Shown here: positions 50,305 to 61,296 of the stretch, piece by piece
Numbering within the stretch: the first letter of the stretch is position 1
How the letters are laid out: each line of letters begins with the position of its first letter
Source of the DNA: Steromphala cineraria
Taxonomy: Eukaryota; Mollusca; Gastropoda; Trochida; Trochidae
Reading direction: 5' to 3'
Length of the DNA: 64,000 nucleotides
Assembly (NCBI GenBank): GCA_916613615.1
Contig: OU744725.1
Coordinates: forward strand, 66,472,575-66,536,574
Notes under the pieces: model-generated
What the model saw: only the letters and a program-made list of their open reading frames with translations
Database searches by the model: none
What the model was told of the DNA's origin: nothing
Position numbers and translations under genes: made by a program

Positions 50305-50602
50305 CAGAAGAGATATTACATGTCCTTAAAAGGCAATCTGTCTTAATAATCAATTTGCAAGATTTATAAGGAGGAAAACTGACAACAGCTAACGTAATGA
50401 TCAATATCAAAGTAATGATTAAATAATGTGATTAAAATAATAAAATTTAGTTTAGAGGAGATATAACATGATCTTAAAAAGCAATCTGTCTTAATAAACC
50501 ATTTGCAAGATTCATAAGGAGGACAACTGACAACACCTCACGTAATTTTAGAAAAACCATTATCAAAGTAATGACAGTGTGATTAAAATAATTAAATTTT
50601 CT
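50305..50602. repeat. ~150-bp tandem duplication in C1
   Basis: Two copies starting AGAGATATTACATG (about 50308) and GGAGATATAACATG (about 50457) each contain AGCAATCTGTCTTAATAA or its variant and TTTGCAAGATT. C2 has a single copy at about 56125-56270. Confidence 0.75.
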
Positions 50603-53600
50603 AATTAATGCATTAGGTGATAAAACCGGAAAGTCAGGATTCAATTTAGAGTATTGATATTGACATTTAGTTTTGCAACATAACGAATAATATAATATAT
50701 AATAATAATATAATACTATCATATAATAACGAACTTTAGCAAAAGAATAGTTTGAGCAAAAGGAAAAAGTGGTTGTTATTGGGCTTGAAGTTGAAAGATA
50801 TATATGGTGCAAAGCAATTTACACGACTGTACAATGTACATCAAATTAATTGAATTGAGATCCCTTGCACTGCAGCTAATGTTAAATGTATTGACGCTGT
50901 CAAATTTGTCACTGCAATAATTCCCATTAAAATATCTATAAAAATTAATGTTAAGGTATAAACATAGACATTTGCAATAGATGGTGGTGAAAAAAAGTTA
51001 AGAACGAACTATTAAGCACACTTTTGTTTTAAAGTTGATACCTGTCTACCTTGAATTTGCTTGATAGTGTATATGTACCGTGCAATCTAGGAATGATCCG
51101 TTAGTTGGACCAAAAATATTCCTAGATTGTGATCATTCCCAGATGAAGGAGTGTGAATTAGTTATGCGAACGAAATTAAACAAATAATAAGACTGTAGTA
51201 TTTATTAAACATGATAAAGAAACTGCAGCAAATAAAAAGATTGAAGTTAGTTCAATAAGTTGTATCAATAGAATGGTTAATGATGTAAAACATCTTGTTT
51301 GATTGGTTGTAGAGATGCATAAACCTGACTAGGCGTCTAAAAAGCTGAATCAAGAATTTGACACTACTAAAACTGAAGCTTATGCCGCTTAAAATAAAAC
51401 TGAGTAACTGTGTATATACTGAAATAGTCATAGCACTTACAATAACTCATAGATAGAGGCGTAACGAAAACTATGATTTTCTAAGCATCATGATTGTAAC
51501 TACAATGACACAGTACACGAATGGTTAATTCCGGTATTTGTATTGCATGAGACTGATCATGATGTATACAAACGACATATCTCTGTAACACATTTCCATT
51601 TTGATTACCCTATGATCCCATTTCACTTATAAGCTTATGATAAGATCAGAGCACCAGGTTGATATCATCAACTTTCGTCTGCCGCCCACTGTCTGAGGGT
51701 GATCCTGATTAATAAGAGCAAACAGAGAAGCCAATAAAGAGGATTGCTGTCAGATATATGTCAACATGGTAAATGGAATACAAGTTAATCAAACAAATCC
51801 TTAACAAATTTAGAAAAGAATCATATTTTTAGGTTGATATTATATAGGACGCATGGTGTGTTAAAAACGTATGCAGAAAATTCTTCTTATTTGAATTGCC
51901 TTGTTCTGAAATAAGCTCGAAAAGTTCCATGCGGATGTTTCCATCTCATACTCACATACCCATTTTCTGAGTGAGTATGCTTATATTACCGGTAACAGTC
52001 CCAGGAATCACTTCACAAACTCTTTAGTTATCAGGATATCAGAATATGTAATTGAGATTGATTTGTATTTGCAAACGGTCTTCCACCAGAAACCTAGTCT
52101 TGTTCTGATTCCCCTCATTGCCAAAATTTGTTTTCCAATAATCGCTGTTTATATATGTTAATAATTATTTGTGATTTCAAGGTAAGCAATACAGACAGAA
52201 AGATGTTACTCATTAAAGGCTGATGCCCAATCATACATTCACATTCTTTTCCTTGCATGATGTAAATTTTTTAATATCTTTATTTTCTTAAATCAAACCC
52301 AGAATTCTATCGGAAAATAAGGTTTTGACAAGTGAACTTCGACGACAGATAAATTCATAAACATGAGCTTATATCTATATCATTTTTCAGACCAGACCAT
52401 TCATTTGATAAAAATTGTTCAAGACCGTAATTTTTTCTCTGTAACTGAATAGCAGTATCTGCAACTGAAGAAACATCAACCGCAAACATTAGAGCATATA
52501 AAAGAGAGAGAGGAAATAAAAAGCAGTTGTTTGCAAAGGTTCCACCAGAAACCTATTCCGCTCTGATTCCTGTCATTGCCGTATATTTGTTTTCAGCAAT
52601 CAATGTGTGTGTGTATGTTAGCGATCTTTAAGGGATTTCAAGGTAAACAGTACAGTTTTATAGAAAGATTTATTCATGTATTGCCAAGGATATCCTGTTA
52701 TTGAAACTATTTTCCAAGGAAAATAAACAGTACAGGATTATTCTGTCTCTTTGAGTTTTATACTCTTCCTTTAAAAGCAGAATTGTCACTTCTTATATCT
52801 GTGACGATCAATACCATCTCACTCCAACGGATTAAGGTTAGGTAATTTGGAATGTAATTTTCATCATATGAGCTGCTACTGTCAACTTGAGTTTTAAATA
52901 CGGAGTTTGGAGTCCAATTCAAACACACCACTGTTCTTCATGTTGTCAAAGTTAATCTGTTATGTGTCAAAATTCGTCTCTCTACATACGAGAAATAGTG
53001 AAAGATCGATAATCTTATTTTTTGTATTGATTTAAGCTGCATTTTAAAGTGAAGCTTGTTTTTTAAAGACATATGATCACTTATTTCTTATAGTTTTTTC
53101 CACAGATATTGAGTTAGGTTATGCAAAATAATATGTTTACTGTAGTTTCAAATGATACATGAATAGCTTAATTCACTTTCAAAAACGAAATAAGCGAGAA
53201 ATCTTTAACACAAATGAGTACTTTCCTCTCTCATTTTACAAAATTGACGAACTCATCGCTCGTCCTCAATGAACAGGTTTCTTTTTCCTAACCCTTGTTT
53301 GTCTTGTATTTTCAATCCTTAGCGTACTCTACTTCTGATCTTCCTTGTATTGTATTGTATTTGTAAACAGCGTATTCATATATGTTACATATGGATTTTC
53401 ATTTAAATGTCAAGCATAATCAAGACTTGTAAATTAAACCCATTGATTACCGCAAATGCTTTGAATTGGCCACAGTTATGGTCTGTAAAGCTAAGACTAT
53501 ATCTTTATATCGATTATTGATATTTTAGTATTATTAGTATTTCAATTATAAACAGTTATTTCAGTTTCTGATCTCTCAAATGAAGCTATTTACTGTTTAT

Positions 53601-54734
53601 TCACCTTTTATTAAACTGCTACATAGAATATAATAAATGGACACACTGCACGGTTTAATGATATTGTCATGAATGTCAATATTAGGATATATGCCAGTGT
53701 CATCTAACAAACTAGGTAATTAGTTTGCCAAGATATCTCAGATTGAAGTTTACAGAGATTTGACTGTTTGATAATGATATACTGCCCAAACTGAAATACT
53801 TCTGAATTTCTCCTGGTTATAGGGCTTCATATATTTTGAACTATCAATACAGTATCCGTACTGAAACTAACAAAAAGGTGTCAGATCAGAGAACGTAGTG
53901 TAAAACGAATTAGCAAACCATGTTTGCTTTGAAAGAATCAACCGTCGCAGTCATTTGATAAAATGCCGGATATATTTAGGCTGATAACAAAATGACTGAT
54001 TTGACAAATAGACTGTAACATACATGTATAATAAGAACTGAGTTGTAGATTTAAAAAAAGCAGAGCTAACATAAATTTGTCTTGTCTTTTTCAAATCTAA
54101 CTATTTCATGACCATAACTTACATACAATACATTACCTAGGAAATAGAATAATAGTTCATAGCAGAAATTGTAACAAACTAACAGAAAATGTTTGATGTT
54201 TGATGTTATATAAGATGAATGATAAGGGTTATATCGTGTGGTTTGTAACTGAAATGAATCCTTACCTTGATACTTAGTTCAATTGAAATGAGATTCTCCC
54301 TTCAAATCCAATTAAGTGTTGTCTAAGTAGGAGTACAATTGATCTGAGAAATAACCGGAAAGCAGTTCTTGGACTCCTTGTATGAACAGGAAATGGAGAG
54401 GGTCTAGACACAGTGACGCCTCATAGACAACGGATGTTTCCTTCACCAGTCATGTACAAGAAGTGAGCACAAATTCACTTTGAAATCCTTGATCTTCCTG
54501 TTTTGGAAGTCAGTCGCTAATGCAGTGTGCTCTTTGATATGTATGGCAATAATTTCAGGTTTTCAAGCTCTATAAACACCCTGTTAATACCCAGTCTATC
54601 TATCTATAACAAAGTAATGATATTCTTTAAAAAATACAAAAATGTATAGAGAAAAATACTGACCAATAAATCAGGCATTAAAAGACTATTACTTGTAAAG
54701 ATATTTGACACTTTTGCACAATACATTTATACAG

Positions 54735-55076
54735 TATATGAACCGATTCGGGAGGATGCTCCAGAAAGTTCTCCAAATTCTAAAGCTGGACAGAGCTAAA
54801 ACGTGTTTAAAATCGGTTTGGACCGACTATGAACGAATTGACCAGACTAAGAACAGAAAATGCCGTACCTTGACTATCGTCGTATACAAAGTGCAGTCTG
54901 GAAATGAGGACATGACGTTTGCAAACAGATTCCACGACGTCCATGACCTCGACAAACAGTTTTAGTTATACCACAAATGTACGTCCATAGTCAGTTAAAA
55001 ACTGATTCAGTTCAACCACAATACGTCCATAGTCAGTTCAGAACAGATTTCTTTAAAAAAAACGTTCCAAATTAGA
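54735..55076. repeat. 42-bp-repeat element, copy in C2
   Basis: The sequence from GAACCGATTCGGGAGGATGC to GACAAACAG is repeated, diverged, at 63514-63724. In both places it is followed by copies of a 42-base unit containing CCACAATACGTCCATAGT; here there are two (54992 and 55034). The 86-codon frame at 54705-54965 covers the non-repetitive part and keeps phrases in common with the other copy's translation, but that copy is frameshifted. This is a dispersed repeat with a minisatellite tail. Confidence 0.65.
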
Positions 55077-55288
55077 TAACAAAGGTTGCTGCAGCGTTAT
55101 TTGTCATTTCTTCGTAGCGAATTGTACTAAATTGCAAGAATATCAAGATTAAAAGAATCTGTGTCACACCGATAATTTAAATGAACAGAATGATGTTTGA
55201 AAACAGTCCATAGATTTCCTTTGTCCTCCTTTTATTTTCCATGCCACTCAAACCTATACTATTCAAGTACTGAAAGAAGGTACAATAG

Positions 55289-55740
55289 TTTAAGCAATCT
55301 ATACAAGATGAAAGCTATCTATCGCATTTGAATATCCGGAAATATAGAATCTCGCTTGCAAAATTCCGTTGCTCATCGCATGATTTACTAATAGAAACCG
55401 GCAGATATATTGGACTAAAAAGAGAAGATAGAATTTGTAAAATGTGTAATTTAAATCTTATTGAAGATGAATATCATTTCCTTTGTGTTTGCCCTGCCTA
55501 TCTCACTTTGAGAAATAAGTACATTAAGGAATATTACTTTACACATCATAATATTTATAAATTTATATCTCTATTAACTTACTCTAGCAAAGCACATTTA
55601 GAAAATCTGTCAATGTTTCTATACTATGCCTTTTTACTCAGAAAAAATGTACTCTATCCTGCCTGAACATATATTGAATGCACATTGTGCTACAGGCCTG
55701 TGGCCTATAAGTGCAAATAAAGATTGATCTTGAATAGTTA
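55289..55740 (+). pseudogene. LINE ORF2 C-terminal fragment with 3' end
   Basis: The frame open from 55289 to 55663 encodes the C-terminal tail of a non-LTR retrotransposon polyprotein. It contains NIRKYRISLAKFRCSSHDL, then RICKMC and EDEYHFLCVC, the cysteine-histidine knuckle found after the reverse transcriptase in many such elements. A stop lies just upstream at 55286 and no reverse transcriptase domain precedes it, so this is a short 3' fragment. Downstream, GCTACAGGCCTGTGGCC and AATAAAGATTGATC look like the 3' end with a polyadenylation signal. It belongs to the insertion that interrupts module C2. Confidence 0.8.
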
Positions 55741-58700
55741 TACTTCCGCCTTTTAAGGATTTCTCGGTTATCAAAATAATTTATTGATAAATGATTTGCA
55801 ATGAGTGGTAGTTTTCTGACAGGGTGTGCAATTTGTTTAGCATCAATGTGTTTAAGTTGCTATAACAAACATGTGTGTTCTCTTATTTGAATAATATGAA
55901 ATTGTTTTAGATTCGTCTTTCGATTCTTCTTTGAGTTTGATGTGAGGAGTAAAATAAATGTGGAAATGTGGAATTCCGAAAGTTTGTAATTAATTACAAT
56001 TACAGATTAACACCATACTAAGTTCCAAATCAAGTCATAAGACTTTACATAAAATGAGGAAAAAGCAGTGAACAAAAAATTAAACATCGATATGTCATCT
56101 TCACACACTCTGTTCAGAGGAGTTATTACTTCGTCTTAAAATACAATCTGTCTGAATAAGCCATTCGCAAGAATCAAATGAATGAATCTGACAAGTGGAA
56201 ACGTAATTTTGAAGTAAAAATACATCAAATTAATGATTAAATAATGTGATTAAAGCAATCAAGTTTTCCTATAAACGCATTAAGTGATGAAACCGGATAG
56301 TCAAGACACAAAAATAAAACAAATTACGAAAATAATATGTTTAAGACATTTAGTTTTTTTTATAAAGACGAACATTAGCAAAATAAAGATTTTAGGGAAA
56401 GGAGTATGTGGTTGTTATTGACTTTGAAGTTGACACTGCACCAAATGTAAAGATTAAAGTAAATGATGCATAAAATGTTGGTAATGTGAAAACCCCTTGG
56501 ATTTCATCGAGTATAAGAGTAATGTGGTGCAAAGCGATTTACATGACTGTGCATCAAATTAATTGAACTGAGATCCCTTGTACTTGAGATGATGATGAAA
56601 CTATGAAGATTCGCTGTTGACACCAAAGATAACTCAATATATAACTCCCTATTGAAACACAAAAACAATAAACCTATATGCAAAGGAATAAACATGTTTT
56701 TAAAAATAAATAATCTATGATATTTTTTTGCTTTCTCTGTGAGGAAAACATGCTGTCTGATTAAGTAGATTTAACAGTTAGTCTGCCACCTGAATCCATC
56801 GAGGCCTTTTGCAAGATTCAATGAATCTGGAAGAAAAGAGGGTCGGCAATTGTTTTCATTTCTTTATTATTATTTTATTCATTCCAACCACGAAGTGTGA
56901 GGGGGACGTGTTTTCAGGGTATCAATGCCTTCATGGAGTTCGAAATTCAGAACTATGCAATTATTAAAATTTAGCAAAATTCCCTTTCTCAGAAACTAAA
57001 TTTGGTGTGTGCCTTCAGGGTATCAATGCCTTGATGGAGTTAGAAACTGAGAGAAAATTACAGGCCCACTGCACATATTTACCTTTGTAGAAGTGCTGGA
57101 TAAATGAACAGTCCATACTAGACATCAAAACATTTCAATAGTTCTATTGACGTCTTACACCTTTGCTGTTTTATGTCAGTGTTAATCAAGTGTTCCTCTT
57201 ATAGCGAAACATCAGCTTGTTTAAATGAGAGAGAATGCAAATTAGTCATGACAATTGGGTGTTTATAGAGTGTTAGATTGCATTTGTCTTATGCAAATCG
57301 AATAGCGTATTCTTTAGTGAATAAAAACCTAAGTTTCTTAACTCTTACTGGATTTGAAGTATTTTGTGCTTTTTCACCAATTTGGGGACAACATGTTTCA
57401 AATTACAAAGAAGACATGTGCAGGACTTGGTACGGAGTGTATAAATGTCATTTGTTTGAATGAAATCGATACCACTTCTTTCTCTGTTTTCCTGAGCGGG
57501 ACAATTTCATTTTGCAGAGCGTTTTAGTGAATCAATTCAATCTTTTAAATGGATTTAAGAGTAAGAAAGCAAAATTAAATTGAGTGAATTGATCTCGTTG
57601 CAAAAAACAATTAAACATCAAAAAGCATTTAACGAGACCATATGCTTTGATCAGTCATTCATTAGGAATCCTTATGATAATTCATACATTGATGTACAAT
57701 ACATACAAAAACTAAAAATCGTATTGGAATCAAGCAACATTTCCTGCAAAATATTATTCTTGACTGATAAACGGTTATGTAAGATTTTAATCATCTTAAA
57801 TTGTGGTTGTGTCTGAAAAGATATTTCTCAAAAAACTTAGGAAACACATTTCAATATTGTTTGCATTGTGTCATAACAATCCTAAATTGCAAATTGGTTT
57901 CACTGGATAATAAATGATAAAAATATCACCTCAGTCAAATAACACGTCAGTTACCATTTCGGTTGCTTTTCCCCCACTTCTAATACCTTCTATGCTTTAT
58001 CTATAAACTATAAACACATCTGATCATAACATGATTGTTATTTTCGATGGCAATTGTTTGACCTTGAAGGTTACTGGAGATGAGTTTTCCCCAACTTTAA
58101 TCACAATTTCGATAAAATTCGAGATTTTAAATTTGAGATCTAATTTTAATGATTTGCATATACATGTATAAATTCAGGGTCAAAGTACTAGATCGAGACT
58201 TCTGAATGTCTTTTACAAAAATTAATTAAGAGCAGCACTATATTAGGGAGTCTCAAGGACACAGTTCAGACCGATGAAGTGACCTATAAAACCTATGGAC
58301 TTCTCTTTCAAAAATTAATTAAGGGGCACTATATCAAGGACACAGTTCAGACAGTTGAAGTGTAATTCGAATTGACTAAACTAAAGTTTTCAAACGTTGA
58401 GTCGGAAGTTTCTGGTATTGATTGTGGACAAAAAATAAATTGACCTGTTTTGTTCTGCTGAGAGACAAAGAGGCTGCCACTGGCAGTATAATCTGTCTTA
58501 ATAGACACTTGATAAAACACAGCTAGCTAGCTCTTTCTTTAAGGGAGTAAAAGAAGTCAAAGGCCTGTACCAAACGTTTGTGTGCTTTAGACAGAAAACC
58601 CCCCTTTGATGCATGTTGATTTCTTGAGTTCTGCGTTTGAGTTAGACATAATTATCGGGATATTTCGAAAAAGTAAATGAAAACACTTGATAACACACAG

Positions 58701-59843
58701 CTGGCTAACTCTCTCTTTAAGGTAAGATAAGTCAAAGGTCAATACAAAACGTTTTCACAGAAAATCCCTTTTTGATGCAAGTTGATTTCTTTGGTTCTGG
58801 GTTTGAGTTAGACATAAAAATTGGGCTATAAGAAAATAAGAAAATACAAATACTGATACCATTTTTTAAGCATACATACTCGGCCATTTTTCAATGTAAC
58901 TCCATTTTGATGTTACCGAATTGAAAGGATTAGGAGTATGTTTGAATTGACTTTGTTTAGGAGGTAAAGATATGCACTTTCACGTTGAATATTAGCATTC
59001 TGTTCACATACAGTTCTGTGTAATGGGTTGATTCCCAAAATTATTATTGAACACATTAAGACATCGAGGAATGAACACTACATTAGATTCAGGCCAATGT
59101 GAGAAAAGAGTTTCTTTATTGGTTCAATGAATATTGTTTTTGTTACATCTAACTATTTCCCCTCACCAACTTGCATTAAATTTAAATATAAGAGTGTTTT
59201 TCGACATTCTTTTCAATTTTTGATTTGGGTACATTGCTAAAAGCATGTAAATGAAAATAATATGAATTGTTTTGAAGAAGCACAATTGCATATGGACTGT
59301 TTGTGCTATGCCCAGAAGGTAAAAATAATCAAACATATGTATACACTTCTTTTTAAAATTATTTGCATGCCTGCAGAATAAAATTTGTTTAAGACCAAGA
59401 ACTTCGAAACAGAGCTTCTATGAATATAATTGTTTGGGGTTAGAGAGTACCATCCTCGATACATTTAGTTTTATGTTTCTTGAAACCGGAAATAGACTTG
59501 CAATTACAACGTCAATACATCTTTTCTTGCATTCATTGATAAAGCCGTGGCTCGTATCCTGTTTGTCCGGAATCAACAGAAGACAACCAAGCAGTATCAG
59601 GATTTTTTTCTCTCACGACTCTGTTTGCTTTTATTTCCGTTAAGAGATAGAATGATGCAATTAAATAGAAACTTTTTCGTATTTTCAACTCTTTCAGTGC
59701 TTGAAGTTTAGCAGGTTATGAAATAAGAACCAAATATAATTTTTCATATGTTTGAATAAATAAATAGCATTTGCTTTGCAGGGATCTGATTCGCTGAAGG
59801 CCGTCAGAGCGATTCTGTTCATACCCGTGTAAACTTAATTTCG

Positions 59844-59868
59844 TGACGTCATAATACATATGACGTCA
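59844..59868. promoter_or_regulatory. Two CRE-like palindromes
   Basis: TGACGTCA occurs at 59844-59851 and 59861-59868, two full cAMP-response-element palindromes 17 bases apart. A GC-rich CCACGCCCCCGTGG follows about 10 bases later. In AT-rich DNA this cluster is conspicuous and would suit ATF/CREB binding, but no transcription unit can be placed beside it, and it abuts a foldback element that may have brought it. Confidence 0.3.
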
Positions 59869-59993
59869 TGTCTAGCCACGCCCCCGTGGCGGACCGTTTT
59901 TCGCGAAAATAGTGCATCTCTTTTTGTTGTTAAATTGTGTATTTGGAGAAACAATATGTCTTCAAAACAATAAGTATATGCAGATTTATTTAT

Positions 59994-60150
59994 AAGAATT
60001 GACTTCGAAATTTATAAAGTTTATGGAGGTATAAACTTAAAAACCACAGTGCAAACTTGGCATAAATCCGCTACGCGGATTTACACATTTTGCACAGCGG
60101 TTTTGAAGTTTATACCTCCATAAACTTTATAAATTTCGAAGTCAATTCTT
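59994..60150. repeat. 157-bp foldback (hairpin) element
   Basis: Arms of about 76 bases, starting AAGAATTGACTTCGAAATTT and ending with its complement at 60150, pair almost continuously. At the centre AAATCCGC and GCGGATTT flank a 3-base loop. Mismatches cluster near the middle. It looks like a MITE that consists almost entirely of inverted repeat; target duplication is unclear. Confidence 0.85.
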
Positions 60151-60340
60151 AAATGATCCCTACGTCCTCTCAAAATGGACTATGAATATCAAGTTTAATC
60201 AATTTCTCAGCAAATAAAACATACGTTTTTGTAGGAAATGCTTTAGTTTTATCTTTTTATATGCAATTAGTACTAATTTTCATATTTTATGGTAATGAAT
60301 AATCAGGTTACAATTAGGGATGAATGTTGATAACTTTGTT

Positions 60341-61296
60341 AACTTAATAGTACAACCATCGTCAGTAATTTAGTCTCCAATATCTGAAATGCAGCTATTC
60401 AGTGCCAGTGTCATCTAGCAAACCACGTAATTAGTTTGCCAAGATATCTCAGATTGAAGTTTACAGAGATATGACTGTTTGATTTTATATAAGTTTCTAA
60501 GAATAATACCCAAACAAAATGAACTTCTGAATTTCTCCTGATTACAAGGATTAAAAGAGATATTAAACTCTACTAACTATACAATATCTGTACTGAAGCT
60601 AACAAAAGCTGCCTTATTCATTAGATCAGAGAAAGATTTTAATGTAAAACGACAAAATCAAACCACGTTTGCTTGGAAAATCAATTTGATATATTTGGGC
60701 ATTTGATAAAATGACTGATTTGACATATTGACGGTAACATATATAAGAACTGGGTTGTAGATGTCTGTTTTTAAATGTAACTATTTCATGACCATAACTA
60801 ACATATAGTACATTACAAAAGAAATCAGAAATAAAAGTTCATAGCAGGAAATAAAACAAACTAACAGGAAATAGTTGAATATCTATCCGATGAATGTTAT
60901 ATAACATGAATGATAAGAGTTATATCTTGTGGTTTGTAACTGAAATGAATCCTTACCTTTATATTTTAGTTCAATTGAAATGAGATTCTCCCTTCAAATC
61001 CAATAAGTGATTTCTAAGTAGGAGTAAAATTGATCTGAGAAATAACCGGAAAGCAGTTCTTGGACTCCTTGTGTGAACCGGAAATGGAGAAGGTCTAGAC
61101 ACAGTGACGCCTCATAGACAACGGATGTTTCCTTCACCAGTAGTGGACAAGCAGTGAGTAGAATCAACTTTGAAAATCCTTGATCTTCCTGTTTTGAAAG
61201 CCAGTCGCTAATGCAGTGTTTTCTTTGAAATGTATGACAATTATTTTCAGGTTTTTCAAGTTCTACAAACACCCTGTTATTATTCAGCCTATCTGT
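60341..61296. repeat. Module C3, diverged and interrupted
   Basis: C3 begins with GTCATCTAGCAAACCACGTAATTAG (60408) and AAGATATCTCAGATTGAAG, continues through ACAAAAGCTGCCTTATTCATTAG (60608) and block 2 (61032), and is cut at 61296 by the LINE that follows. It is closest to C2 (53690-54600) and C1. The minus-strand frame 60994-61272 spans block 2 and is the longest version of the block 2 open stretch. Confidence 0.65.

Larger units (their letters stand above)
48990..51676. repeat. Module C1, diverged relative of A/B
   Basis: This partial module contains conserved block 2 at 49827 and a GTGCAAAGCAATTTACACGAC block at 50805, and leads directly into block 1 of C2 at 51677. Its early part (49020-49120) matches 53830-53900 and 60570-60660. 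About 380 bases at 49405-49785 are absent from C2 and C3 and include an inverted repeat and a cysteine-containing open segment. A ~150-bp tandem duplication lies at 50305-50602. Bases 48861-48989 match nothing else here. Confidence 0.65.
51677..56850. repeat. Module C2, most complete diverged monomer
   Basis: C2 has the full block order in about 4 kb once its insertion (54700-56020) is discounted: block 1 (51677, with a 12-base deletion), a single copy of the 54-bp repeat unit (52820), GTCATCTAACAAACTAGGTAATTAG (53698), block 2 (54339) and TTTCATCGAGTATAAGAG (56500). It is the best model of the ancestral monomer. Besides the insertion described separately I see no gene in it. Confidence 0.65.
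56850..60340. other. Spacer between C2 and C3, no recognised gene
   Basis: About 3.5 kb does not align with the modules. It holds several small tandem duplications: CAGGGTATCAATGCCTT at 56915 and 57016 (period 101), 58209 and 58304 (period about 95, TTTACAAAAATTAATTAAG-like), and 58507 and 58685 (period 178, ACTTGATAA, CAGCT, TTTGAGTTAGACATAA). Frames at 57278-57463, 57580-57816 and 59434-59643 start and end without splice or codon features that I can trust and have no family resemblance. The right end carries a foldback and CRE-like sites, listed separately. Confidence 0.6.

Noticed and set aside
57278..57816. Two frames of 61 and 78 codons in the spacer
   Set aside because: They show no motif, no codon pattern and no conserved neighbour; the lengths are expected by chance in this amount of sequence.
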